NCBI GenBank assembly: GCA_038373885.1
Contig: JAWZYV010000771.1
Location: 310,001 to 374,000 of the forward strand
DNA length: 64,000 nucleotides
Source: Cheiracanthium punctorium
Lineage: Eukaryota > Arthropoda > Arachnida > Araneae > Cheiracanthiidae
Direction of reading: 5' to 3'
Each line of letters starts with the position of its first letter. Within the stretch, counting starts at the first letter, position 1. Shown here one piece after another: positions 33,296-45,085 of the stretch. A model generated the notes under the pieces. The model saw nothing but the letters and a program-made list of their open reading frames with translations, was not told where the DNA came from and did no database searches. Made by a program: the position numbers and the translations under genes.

Positions 33296-34700
33296 AGGTG
33301 CCTACAGATTCGCAAAATTCCGAGGAACCTGCAAAGCTGACTTAAATTTCGAAATTCGAATTATTTTAGAAGATATTAATAAAAAACTGAAAAAAAAAAT
33401 AAACTTAATGGTAGTCAGATTTGACAATTTTTGCCAGCATAAAATCATTCATGCTTTTGCAACAAAGCAATTCCTAATATATGTAGAATCGCGTGAAAGT
33501 GACAAATATGAAATAGAATTATACCAATTTTACGCCAAATTAAAAAGCATGTGAAAAAATAAATAAAAAAAAGTGTGTTACACAAAGTCGACGATTTTCA
33601 AATAAGTTCTCTTACATAACAGAAGCTTAGTTACCGATTATTCCTTTTTCAAAACAGAATAATTAATTCGAACTGATTTAAAAAGCGCCATTTTGGCATC
33701 AGGTACGATCTGGCAAAAGAATATCTCTCCAAGCAGGGTGAATCTAAACCGGGTCTTCCAAATGTTAGCACCCAGTGTCTTGAAAATCAAAAATAATTAA
33801 AATGCAGATTACAGTAAAGACGGTTAGGTTTATCTTGGGTATTTGCTACTAGTAGAAATATTTGGCGGCGTTAACTATGCCATTATACAAGTTATAGTAC
33901 AGTTTGGATATTTGCTAGCGCGGCGAGATGATATATTTCGAGATGCTAAATACGCCAATCTGCAAAAGATTATGTACTATATGAATATATGGATAACGGT
34001 TCTCCCGGTAACCTTAATTGAGCAGTAATTATCGTTTTTGAGCATGTGTAAATCGCCAAATAATGAAAAGTCGCCGGTACTTAAGTATAATCCCGCTGGT
34101 CCGCCAAGACGAGCGATTTTTTGCCACGATAAATGCCGGGTACATGAAAATAATAATGGTTTTGAATACAATTGGCAACAGTTTGATAACTCCTTCGACG
34201 AAAAAATAGTTTGGCGGGAATGGCCGCCGGTATAATACGTAAGTACTAGAGATGATTTCGGGCTCATTTTTTGAAGCCCGAGCCCGAAGACTTTTAAACC
34301 GAGACCGCCCGAGCCCGAGCAATATTATTTAAGTCAGAGCCCGAGCCCGAAATTTCAGCTAAAGATAAATAAAATTCAATAAAATTCCATAAAATTCAAA
34401 GAAGTAATTCTTTCATAGTTTGAGCGTTCTTTGATATTTTGCCGTTTGTGCAAATTAAAGACAAATATAGTTGCAAATTTTTAATGCACTTTCTAATTCT
34501 TTATATCTATGTTTATGAAATAATGTCCGATCTCATGAGTCACTAAGCAATATAAGCCGCCGTTCTGAAATACCCGCCGTTCTGAAAGCTCGGGCCCGGT
34601 CTCGGGCTTTCGGGCTCGAGATGAGCCCGTCTCATCTCTAGTAAGTACAAAGTTGCCATTTGTGGCAAGCTATTCTAGCTGTTCCGTAGTTTTTATCAAA
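33296..34700 (-). repeat. Dispersed repeat R2, full copy split by a hAT MITE
   Basis: Read on the minus strand it matches 58345-59115 from the phrase TTTCCTTTGATAAAAACTAC (about 34690) down to about 33300. The right part matches 1-480 as well. An extra segment at about 34078-34238 is absent from the 58-kb copy. It carries TTTGGCGGCGTTAACTATGC (33860) and AATTTGGCGA-like words. The hAT MITE at 34247 interrupts it with a clean TSD. No coding capacity. Confidence 0.75.
34247..34640. mobile_element. hAT MITE (TAGAGATGA ends, GCCCGAG-rich)
   Basis: The ends are TAGAGATGATTTCGGGCTCA and inverse TAGAGATGAGACGGGCTCA. The perfect 8-bp TSD GTAAGTAC lies at 34239-34246 and 34641-34648. Subterminal GAGCCCGAG words are repeated at both ends. 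The centre is AT-rich and non-coding. The interruption of R2 at exactly the TSD proves the insertion. Confidence 0.93.
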
Positions 34701-35357
34701 GGAAATATATGAAGTACTTTTTCTTAGGTCGTTTGCAAAATATGATAAAACTTGTAGTTTGATAAAGGTTAACCAACGTATGTCATTTTTACCTTCTGTG
34801 TGCGAGGAAAAATACTTTAACGGCCTTATTAACCAATCACTTGACACGCGAATTCATTCAAACACGCGTGTTAAACTTATGGGTAAGATATCCTACCGAT
34901 GACTTCAACACGCATATTTGGAGTAATCAGCGTGTAAAATGTTTAGAGAATAATACGGCTATTCTGCTGTTTGATTTGTTCGAATGGGACCTTCCGGCTG
35001 CGAGGAATTGCGAACCTGTCGCAGCCACCCACTGCGATCGGAGAGTTCTCGTGCTCGAATCCCATTAAAGTATGATCATCACTTTATTTTTCTCCTGTAT
35101 ATGGACTTATGATATGTTATTGTTATAATTTTATTGTGTTATGTAACAGTTAATGATTGTCTTTGAAGAAAAATGCACTTGCACGCAAAGAGCAACAAAG
35201 ATGAATGTCTATCACATAATAGCCAGATAAGTTTTCAGATTTAAAAAAAAAAAAAATCCTAATACTACCTGCATATTTGTGAAAATTTTCCAACTTATTC
35301 ATGTAAAGAAGTTAATTTCAAATACAAAAATTGCTTGACCGATAGTCTTTTTACATA
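34701..35357. other. Unassigned stretch
   Basis: A 75-codon frame at 34841-35068 overlaps a GC-richer patch (about 34985-35068) but shows no known motif. Nothing else was recognised. Confidence 0.35.
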
Positions 35358-35383
35358 GGGGTTACCCAAATGAAAGGGGCATT
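35358..35383 (+). mobile_element. Left end of mariner-like element, split by hAT
   Basis: After TA (35356-35357) the sequence GGGGTTACCCAAATGAAAG matches the inverse of the right end at 42050-42073 (AGGGTCGTCCAAATGAAAG). The element continues at 38285 after the hAT insertion. This left end exists once only; the tandem duplication starts downstream of it. Confidence 0.8.
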
Positions 35384-35569
35384 CTGTGGCGGCTCGTGAC
35401 CTGTGTTTCAATGGTGGGGTCCGAACAAGAAAAAATAGTGACAATTAAAATCGGGAAAATATCTATACACATAGAGCTACCTATCTCTCCCGTGCACACA
35501 GTGTAAGTATTTAAAATTTTTCAAATGGTAAATGAGTATCAAAATTACTATTCAACTTACTCTATTTTT

Positions 35570-37510
35570 ACTTCCTTGTACGTAGTATAAGGAAGTAATG
35601 TGATCCCGAAAAATTTTGGGGGCCAAATTTCGACATAAAAACCGATTTTGACTACCTCTAAATTTAATTAAAAAATTTTTTTCGATGCATCTCATCGTAG
35701 GCTAGCATGCACGATCATATTAACGCGTCTGCAACTCATTTTGACCAGTGGCGAGTCTACTGTGGCCAGTTTTTCCATGCCGTCTGTACGTACGTACGTA
35801 CGTATGTACGTACGTATGTATGTACGTACGTACGTACGTACGTACGTACGTACGTACGTATGTATGTAACTCGCATATCTCAAAAACTAATGGTCGTAGA
35901 ATGTTGAGATTTGATATTTAGGATTGTTCTATGATCTAGTTGTGCACCTCCCCTTTTGGTGGCAATCGAATGGATAGTTTATGTACAGGACCGCCCAAAA
36001 GATTCGAAATACATTACGCTCTATGGGCCGAAATTCATTAAACTCGCCTAACTCAAAAGCTATTAGGCGTAGAATGTCGAAACTTCATATTTTGGATAGT
36101 TGTAACATCTAGTTCTGCACCTCCCCTTTTGGTTCCATTCGACTGGATAGTTTATCTACAGGACTGCCCAAAACATTCGAAATACATTACACTCAATGGG
36201 CCGAAATTCATTAAACTCGCATATCTCAAAAACTGTTAGGCGTTGAATGTTGAAACTTTATATTTAGGATTGTTGTAACATCTAGTTGTGCACCTTCCCT
36301 TTCGGTTCCATTCGACTGAATAGTTTATCTACAGGACCGCCCAAAAGATTCGAAATACATTACGCTCTATGGGCCGAAATTCATCAAAGCGTTTTTTAGA
36401 GGTATTGGGCTATTTCAAACGACTCAGAAGTGATATATGCTGTAAAGAGTTAGAAAATGAATTTCTCCATTAAAAAAAGTGTCTTTTTCATTTATAGTTC
36501 TGCTACAGGAACACTCAAAAGATTTCCAATACATTACGGTCAATAGCAATTTTAGGGGCATTCATCCATTTCAAGCACAATACCGTCCTACCACATAAGT
36601 TAGGTAATGGTCCGACCACGGTCACGTGCCTCCCTCAAGAACTATGCCAAAAGTCGCCAAGCTTGGCGACTTTTGGTGTATGTGTGTGCATATTTAACTC
36701 TCAAATCTCAAAAACTATTATGAAATTTCATATATAAGAATGTTGTAACATCTAGTTGTGCATCTCGATTTTTGGTTCCAATCTACTGGAGAGTTTATTT
36801 ACAGGACCACCGAAAAGAATTTCAGTACCTTAATGTCTATGGACATCTTCAATATAATACAGTCATTGTTTGGTACATGCCCAAAATCTCGCCGTCTGTC
36901 CTCGACCTTGGCGAGTTTTGGCGAAATATCGCCAAATTTGGCGATAGTCAGTCATTTGGTCCATGCCCAAAGTATCGCCATTTGTTATCGTTCTTGGCGA
37001 GTTTTGGCAGAATATCGCCAAATTTGGCGATAATCTGTCATTGTTTGGTTCATGCTTAAAATCTCGCCAAATGTCTTCGACATTGACGATGTTTCGCCGA
37101 AATATCGCCAAATTTGGCGCCAAAAATTATTTCCTATTTTGTATAACTCTAAAACTTTAACCCGTAGATTTTTTAACTTTGTATTTAGAACTATTTTAAT
37201 ATCTAACTGTTTTCAATATCTTTTTTGACAGCAATCGACTGAGAATTTATTTACAGGGTGAGCCAAATGACTTTAAATACATTGAGGTGTATGGATGCAT
37301 TCAATTCATTGAAAGTCTGTGGTCAATGACTACTTTGGCTATCCCCAAAATCTCGCTGACTATCTCAAGTTTGTCGGCTTTTGGTGAAATATCGCCAAAT
37401 AAAGTGTCAGAAGGAAATCTTTCAAATTGAACTCAGCTTGGCGATATCGAAATATTTGGCTAGAAATCGCTAAACCTTACTATTATTGATATTTTATCTC
37501 TTTCAAACAA
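35570..37510 (+). repeat. Dispersed repeat R1, unit copy 1
   Basis: Order: ACTTCCTTGTACGTAGTATA start; (GTAC)n/(GTAT)n microsatellite at about 35786-35868; three clear units starting AACTCGC at 35869, 36041 and 36214 (172-173 bp apart); then more diverged units near 36386, 36690 and 37140; and a block of TCGCCAAATTTGGCGA-type palindromes at 36890-37125. Reading frames of 86-95 codons here are repeat-driven and recur in copies 2 and 3. Confidence 0.85.
36875..37130 (+). repeat. About 88-bp tandem units with TTTGGCGA palindromes
   Basis: Three units start CATGCCCAAAATCTCGCC (36876), CATGCCCAAAGTATCGCC (36962) and CATGCTTAAAATCTCGCC (37051). Each contains TTGGCGAGTTTTGGC or a variant and ends in ATATCGCCAAATTTGGCG. 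The last ends in TTTGGCGCCAAA (37113-37124), a perfect double E2F-like site. The same block is at about 39803-40050 and 43679-43926. Confidence 0.8.
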
Positions 37511-38284
37511 ATAAATTTAGAGGAAGTGCATCGAAAATATTTTTGATCTAATGGACGTGCAAGGAAGTCATGTGTTGGACACATCAGATTTTTTTATCTT
37601 ATGTTAATATTGAAAAGTTTACTCTATTACTAATCAAAAAGCCACGCTTAATTTTTATTTAGTATTTATGTCCTCTTTAATCTGCTTGCTCATAACTATT
37701 TGAATGAGTTATTTATTCTAAAATCAATATTAACCTATAAAATACAATTGCACATCGCAGTTCGTAAATCAAGAAAGCAAAGAAAAATATCTGACTGCAC
37801 TGAAAAATTCGATCACTCAAATAAACAATGATTTCCTACTAAGCGGAAAATTTCACTAATAGTTAGCGATTGGCAAGATTTTCCCCTACAGTCGTATAGA
37901 TCACTATGCGAGGGCCAGAAGATTCGGGACCCGAAGACAGCGCCTTAAATAAGCCGTTTGAAAGCCAAATTAATGCCGCTTAAATATGGCTTTTGTGCTC
38001 GATGTCAGCCATGTCAACCCTGTAAAAGGAGAAAAGACGCCAAGTTCAGGCAAACAAGCCCATGGCCCGGGCATGGTTTAGATAGGGAAAGATCGTAACT
38101 ATCGCTTCTTTAAATGCTTCTTTATGTATAGTTTTAAAATCGAGTAAAATGCGTGCATTTTTTTTTTCAATAAAGGCAAATTATTTTTAAAAATTGTGTT
38201 GCATAATAGGAAGAAGCTTTGATTTAGATGGTGGTTAGTCGGTGGGGCCAGTCCCCTCTGGCCCCTAATGACGAGCCGTTACTG

Positions 38285-38762
38285 GTGGCATTGCTGTAAT
38301 AACTTCGCCATTTGAAGAGAAGCATGAGTGCTCATGCCTCTATAGAGGGCGCAGGGTTCTTCGAGTGCATGCGATATCGTCAACTCCCTCTAGATCCGTG
38401 TGTGATAGCGTGGGAGCATGTTAAAAGGCACCATTCGTATCATGGATGCCAGCAAATGGTGTAACGCACTGTTCCGCAATTTTTAACAGCGGAAAATGTG
38501 AGTGCTGGTGAAATCTATCGTCGAATGGAAAATGTCCATGTCATGCAGATCGGTACTCCGATGGTGTAGGGATTTTCCTAGTGGAAGAAGCATTGCTAGC
38601 GACAGGTCACAGTTGTTACGACAATTCCGCAGGGAGGATCTGGAACATTCCTTTTACAGCCTGGACCTCTCGCCGTGTGACTACCACATCTTCGGTCCAC
38701 TCAAGAAAGCTCTGAAGAACGGCGATTAACTGCCAACGATAATGAGGTCAGAGCTACCGTTG
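38285..38762 (+). pseudogene. Mariner-like transposase remnant, copy 1 (truncated)
   Basis: Conceptual frames show AGEIYRRMENVHV, MSCRSVLRWCRDFPSGRS (the N-terminal helix-turn-helix block) and then, after a large internal deletion, SLDLSPCDYHIFGPLKKALK (the block of the third catalytic Asp, C-terminal part). The reading frame changes between blocks and stops interrupt it. This copy ends at the scar at 38763, so its right TIR is lost. Confidence 0.8.
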
Positions 38763-38790
38763 GCTACCGTACGTACGTACGTACGTATGT
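38753..38790. other. Deletion junction with templated insertion
   Basis: Relative to copy 2, the sequence follows GAGCTACCGTTG (38751-38762), then repeats GCTACCGT (38763-38770, identical to 38753-38760), then continues in the 3' end of the GTAC microsatellite. About 949 bp is missing compared with the copy 2-3 junction. A short copy of adjacent sequence at a deletion joint is typical of polymerase-theta-mediated end joining. Confidence 0.75.
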
Positions 38791-40430
38791 ATGTAACTCG
38801 CATATCTCAAAAACTAATGGTCGTAGAATGTTGAGATTTGATATTTAGGATTGTTCTATGATCTAGTTGTGCACCTCCCCTTTTGGTGGCAATCGAATGG
38901 ATAGTTTATGTACAGGACCGCCCAAAAGATTCGAAATACATTACGCTCTATGGGCCGAAATTCATTAAACTCGCCTAACTCAAAAGCTATTAGGCGTAGA
39001 ATGTCGAAACTTCATATTTTGGATAGTTGTAACATCTAGTTCTGCACCTCCCCTTTTGGTTCCATTCGACTGGATAGTTTATCTACAGGACTGCCCAAAA
39101 CATTCGAAATACATTACACTCAATGGGCCGAAATTCATTAAACTCGCATATCTCAAAAACTGTTAGGCGTTGAATGTTGAAACTTTATATTTAGGATTGT
39201 TGTAACATCTAGTTGTGCACCTTCCCTTTCGGTTCCATTCGACTGAATAGTTTATCTACAGGACCGCCCAAAAGATTCGAAATACATTACGCTCTATGGG
39301 CCGAAATTCATCAAAGTGTTTTTTAGAGGTATTGGGCTATTTCAAACGACTCAGAAGTGATATATGCTGTAAAGAGTTAGAAAATGAATTTCTCCATTAA
39401 AAAAAGTGTCTTTTTCATTTATAGTTCTGCTACAGGAACACTCAAAAGATTTCCAATACATTACGGTCAATAGCAATTTTAGGGGCATTCATCCATTTCA
39501 AGCACAATACCGTCCTACCACATAAGTTAGGTAATGGTCCGACCACGGTCACGTGCCTCCCTCAAGAACTATGCCAAAAGTCGCCAAGCTTGGCGACTTT
39601 TGGTGTATGTGTGTGCATATTTAACTCTCAAATCTCAAAAACTATTATGAAATTTCATATATAAGAATGTTGTAACATCTAGTTGTGCATCTCGATTTTT
39701 GGTTCCAATCTACTGGAGAGTTTATTTACAGGACCACCGAAAAGAATTTCAGTACCTTAATGTCTATGGACATCTTCAATATAATACAGTCATTGTTTGG
39801 TACATGCCCAAAATCTCGCCGTCTGTCCTCGACCTTGGCGAGTTTTGGCGAAATATCGCCAAATTTGGCGATAGTCAGTCATTTGGTCCATGCCCAAAGT
39901 ATCGCCATTTGTTATCGTTCTTGGCGAGTTTTGGCAGAATATCGCCAAATTTGGCGATAATCTGTCATTGTTTGGTTCATGCTTAAAATCTCGCCAAATG
40001 TCTTCGACATTGACGAGTTTCGCCGAAATATCGCCAAATTTGGCGCCAAAAATTATTTCCTATTTTGTATAACTCTAAAACTTTAACCCGTAGATTTTTT
40101 AACTTTGTATTTAGAACTATTTTAATATCTAACTGTTTTCAATATCTTTTTTGACAGCAATCGACTGAGAATTTATTTACAGGGTGAGCCAAATGACTTT
40201 AAATACATTGAGGTGTATGGATGCATTCAATTCATTGAAAGTCTGTGGTCAATGACTACTTTGGCTATCCCCAAAATCTCGCTGACTATCTCAAGTTTGT
40301 CGGCTTTTGGTGAAATATCGCCAAATAAAGTGTCAGAAGGAAATCTTTCAAATTGAACTCAGCTTGGCGATATCGAAATATTTGGCTAGAAATCGCTAAA
40401 CCTTACTATTATTTGATATTTTATCTCTTT
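38771..40430 (+). repeat. Dispersed repeat R1, unit copy 2 (left end deleted)
   Basis: Starts inside the GTAC microsatellite and repeats 35850-37510 with a few single-base differences (for example CATCAAAGTG for CATCAAAGCG, and GACGAGTTTCG for GACGATGTTTCG), as expected for a recent duplication. Confidence 0.9.
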
Positions 40431-41210
40431 CAAACAAATAAATTTAGAGGAAGTGCATCGAAAATATTTTTGATCTAATGGACGTGCAAGGAAGTCATGT
40501 GTTGGACACATCAGATTTTTTTATCTTATGTTAATATTGAAAAGTTTACTCTATTACTAATCAAAAAGCCACGCTTAATTTTTATTTAGTATTTATGTCC
40601 TCTTTAATCTGCTTGCTCATAACTATTTGAATGAGTTATTTATTCTAAAATCAATATTAACCTATAAAATACAATTGCACATCGCAGTTCGTAAATCAAG
40701 AAAGCAAAGAAAAATATCTGACTGCACTGAAAAATTCGATCACTCAAATAAACAATGATTTCCTACTAAGCGGAAAATTTCACTAATAGTTAGCGATTGG
40801 CAAGATTTTCCCCTACAGTCGTATAGATCACTATGCGAGGGCCAGAAGATTCGGGACCCGAAGACAGCGCCTTAAATAAGCCGTTTGAAAGCCAAATTAA
40901 TGCCGCTTAAATATGGCTTTTGTGCTCGATGTCAGCCATGTCAACCCTGTAAAAGGAGAAAAGACGCCAAGTTCAGGCAAACAAGCCCATGGCCCGGGCA
41001 TGGTTTAGATAGGGAAAGATCGTAACTATCGCTTCTTTAAATGCTTCTTTATGTATAGTTTTAAAATCGAGTAAAATGCGTGCATTTTTTTTTCAATAAA
41101 GGCAAATTATTTTTAAAAATTGTGTTGCATAATAGGAAGAAGCTTTGATTTAGATGGTGGTTAGTCGGTGGGGCCAGTCCCCTCTGGCCCCTAATGACGA
41201 GCCGTTACTG

Positions 41211-42073
41211 GTGGCATTGCTGTAATAACTTCGCCATTTGAAGAGAAGCATGAGTGCTCATGCCTCTATAGAGGGCGCAGGGTTCTTCGAGTGCATGCGA
41301 TATCGTCAACTCCCTCTAGATCCGTGTGTGATAGCGTGGGAGCATGTTAAAAGGCACCATTCGTATCATGGATGCCAGCAAATGGTGTAACGCACTGTTC
41401 CGCAATTTTTAACAGCGGAAAATGTGAGTGCTGGTGAAATCTATCGTCGAATGGAAAATGTCCATGTCATGCAGATCGGTACTCCGATGGTGTAGGGATT
41501 TTCCTAGTGGAAGAAGCATTGCTAGCGACAGGTCACAGTTGTTACGACAATTCCGCAGGGAGGATCTGGAACATTCCTTTTACAGCCTGGACCTCTCGCC
41601 GTGTGACTACCACATCTTCGGTCCACTCAAGAAAGCTCTGAAGAACGGCGATTAACTGCCAACGATAATGAGGTCAGAGCTACCGTTGAAAATTGGTTCC
41701 ACAACCAACCCCGGAGGTTCTTCACCCACGGTATGCGGCATCCCGTTGACCGCAGACACATGTTTCAACCAACAAGATGACTTTGTCTAGCCTATTTGTT
41801 ACGCCTGTATTACGTCCTTCTTTTGTATACTAATTTCTATTAATACTATTAAACCATTTCTAAAAGGTCACGGTATTTATGGACCGTACTAAGGACGTAT
41901 TTAAGGTGGGGCAAGGGGTCCGGAACCCCCCCCCCCCGAAATTTAAATTTTTGTTACTAAAATGATAATGATAAAGTTTTTTTGTGAAAAATTCTGTCTT
42001 TTTTATCGTTTGGATCACATCCTAAATGTTTTTCTGGAAACGACTGTAGCGCCACTTTCATTTGGACGACCCT
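41211..42073 (+). pseudogene. Mariner-like transposase remnant, copy 2
   Basis: Same blocks as copy 1, then a C-terminal segment readable as VENWFHNQPRRFFTHGMRH, typical of the mariner tail. The right TIR ends at 42073, followed by TA. TAA interrupts the frame after LKKALKNGD. From the hAT insertion point to the right end it is about 863 bp, so the element was already internally deleted before duplication. Confidence 0.85.
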
Positions 42074-42372
42074 TATATGTACTTCAATGTACACAATATA
42101 TCCTGCGAAAATCTTTGATTTTCAATTAATGATCTCCATGTCTAAGGTTAAATTTGCGGTATCTGATCTTCTAAGTTAAATTTAGTCTAAAATTGATGTT
42201 CAATGTGTTCAGTTAATTTTGAATAATTCTATTTTGCGTTTTGATGAATGTAAATCGATTAACTAGAGCGCCAGTTACAATTTCTTGAAACCTCCATTGG
42301 TTAACGTTATACACCCACTCGAAGAAGTATTCGAGTATATCAAATTTCCTGTGTCACTTTTTAATGTAACAA

Positions 42373-44300
42373 ACTTCCTTGTACGTAGTATAAGGAAGTA
42401 ATGTGATCCCGAAAAATTTTGGGGGCCAAATTTCGACATAAAAACCGATTTTGACTACCTCTAAATTTAATTAAAAAATTTTTTTCGATGCATCTCATCG
42501 TAGGCTAGCATGCACGATCATATTAACGCGTCTGCAACTCATTTTGACCAGTGGCGAGTCTACTGTGGCCAGTTTTTCCATGCCGTCTGTACGTACGTAC
42601 GTACGTATGTACGTACGTATGTATGTACGTACGTACGTACGTACGTACGTACGTACGTACGTATGTATGTAACTCGCATATCTCAAAAACTAATGGTCGT
42701 AGAATGTTGAGATTTGATATTTAGGATTGTTCTATGATCTAGTTGTGCACCTCCCCTTTTGGTGGCAATCGAATGGATAGTTTATGTACAGGACCGCCCA
42801 AAAGATTCGAAATACATTACGCTCTATGGGCCGAAATTCATTAAACTCGCCTAACTCAAAAGCTATTAGGCGTAGAATGTCGAAACTTCATATTTTGGAT
42901 AGTTGTAACATCTAGTTCTGCACCTCCCCTTTTGGTTCCATTCGACTGGATAGTTTATCTACAGGACTGCCCAAAACATTCGAAATACATTACACTCAAT
43001 GGGCCGAAATTCATTAAACTCGCATATCTCAAAAACTGTTAGGCGTTGAATGTTGAAACTTTATATTTAGGATTGTTGTAACATCTAGTTGTGCACCTTC
43101 CCTTTCGGTTCCATTCGACTGAATAGTTTATCTACAGGACCGCCCAAAAGATTCGAAATACATTACGCTCTATGGGCCGAAATTCATCAAAGTGTTTTTT
43201 AGAGGTATTGGGCTATTTCAAACGACTCAGAAGTGATATATGCTGTAAAGAGTTAGAAAATGAATTTCTCCATTAAAAAAAGTGTCTTTTTCATTTATAG
43301 TTCTGCTACAGGAACACTCAAAAGATTTCCAATACATTACGGTCAATAGCAATTTTAGGGGCATTCATCCATTTCAAGCACAATACCGTCCTACCACATA
43401 AGTTAGGTAATGGTCCGACCACGGTCACGTGCCTCCCTCAAGAACTATGCCAAAAGTCGCCAAGCTTGGCGACTTTTGGTGTATGTGTGTGCATATTTAA
43501 CTCTCAAATCTCAAAAACTATTATGAAATTTCATATATAAGAATGTTGTAACATCTAGTTGTGCATCTCGATTTTTGGTTCCAATCTACTGGAGAGTTTA
43601 TTTACAGGACCACCGAAAAGAATTTCAGTACCTTAATGTCTATGGACATCTTCAATATAATACAGTCATTGTTTGGTACATGCCCAAAATCTCGCCGTCT
43701 GTCCTCGACCTTGGCGAGTTTTGGCGAAATATCGCCAAATTTGGCGATAGTCAGTCATTTGGTCCATGCCCAAAGTATCGCCATTTGTTATCGTTCTTGG
43801 CGAGTTTTGGCAGAATATCGCCAAATTTGGCGATAATCTGTCATTGTTTGGTTCATGCTTAAAATCTCGCCAAATGTCTTCGACATTGACGAGTTTCGCC
43901 GAAATATCGCCAAATTTGGCGCCAAAAATTATTTCCTATTTTGTATAACTCTAAAACTTTAACCCGTAGATTTTTTAACTTTGTATTTAGAACTATTTTA
44001 ATATCTAACTGTTTTCAATATCTTTTTTGACAGCAATCGACTGAGAATTTATTTACAGGGTGAGCCAAATGACTTTAAATACATTGAGGTGTATGGATGC
44101 ATTCAATTCATTGAAAGTCTGTGGTCAATGACTACTTTGGCTATCCCCAAAATCTCGCTGACTATCTCAAGTTTGTCGGCTTTTGGTGAAATATCGCCAA
44201 ATAAAGTGTCAGAAGGAAATCTTTCAAATTGAACTCAGCTTGGCGATATCGAAATATTTGGCTAGAAATCGCTAAACCTTACTATTATTGATATTTTATC
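42373..44300 (+). repeat. Dispersed repeat R1, unit copy 3
   Basis: Full repeat of 35570-37510, including the microsatellite (42588-42668), three 172-bp units and the GGCGA palindrome block. It begins directly after GTAACAA of the preceding unit at the duplication junction. Confidence 0.9.
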
Positions 44301-45085
44301 TCTTTCAAACAAATAAATTTAGAGGAAGTGCATCGAAAATATTTTTGATCTAATGGACGTGCAAGGAAGTCATGTGTTGGACACATCAGATTTTTTTATC
44401 TTATGTTAATATTGAAAAGTTTACTCTATTACTAATCAAAAAGCCACGCTTAATTTTTATTTAGTATTTATGTCCTCTTTAATCTGCTTGCTCATAACTA
44501 TTTGAATGAGTTATTTATTCTAAAATCAATATTAACCTATAAAATACAATTGCACATCGCAGTTCGTAAATCAAGAAAGCAAAGAAAAATATCTGACTGC
44601 ACTGCAAAAATGCGATCACTCAAATAAACAATGATTTCGTACTAAGCGGAAAATTTCACTAATAGTTAGCGATTGGCAAGATTTTCCCCTACAGTCGTAT
44701 AGATCACTATGCGAGGGCCAGAAGATTCGGGACCCGAAGACAGCGCCTTAAATAAGCCGTTTGAAAGCCAAATTAATGCCGCTTAAATATGGCTTTTGTG
44801 CTCGATGTCAGCCATGTCAACCCTGTAAAAGGAGAAAAGACGCCAAGTTCAGGCAAGCAAGCCCATGGCCCGGGCATGGTTTAGATAGGGAAAGATCGTA
44901 ACTATCGCTTCTTTAAATGCTTCTTTATGTATAGTTTTAAAATCGAGTAAAATGCGTGCATTTTTTTTCAATAAAGGCAAATTATTTTAAAAAATTGTGT
45001 TGCATAATAGGAAGAAGCTTTGATTTAGATGGTGGTTAGTCGGTGAGGCCAGTCCCCTCTGGCCCCTAATGACGAGCCGTTACTG

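Larger units (their letters stand above)
35384..38284 (+). mobile_element. hAT-like element inserted in the mariner (copy 1, complete)
   Basis: The ends are CTGTGGCGGCTCGTGAC at 35384 and inverse CAGTAACGGCTCGTCAT ending at 38284. An 8-bp TSD is present: GGGGCATT (35376-35383) and GTGGCATT (38285-38292), one mismatch. Joining the mariner pieces at this TSD restores a TIR that parallels the other mariner end. The 2.9-kb interior is the R1 repeat (35570 to about 37510) followed by AT-rich and unassigned sequence; no hAT transposase is present. Copies 2 (38771-41210) and 3 (42373-45085) lack the left end. Confidence 0.82.

Noticed and set aside
34985..35070. Possible tRNA-like or SINE head (GCTCGAATCCC near 35050)
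   Set aside because: A B-box-like word alone; no A box at the correct distance and no body shared with the SINEs in the window.
35692..35907. Frames coding TYVRTYVRT-like repeats (also 42495-42710)
   Set aside because: They simply translate the GTAC/GTAT microsatellite of repeat R1.
36758..37123. Frames of 86-95 codons repeated at 39685 and 43561
   Set aside because: They recur identically because the DNA is tandemly duplicated; several frames on both strands are open at once, and the diverged copy at 1487-1672 keeps only part, so there is no sign of coding selection.
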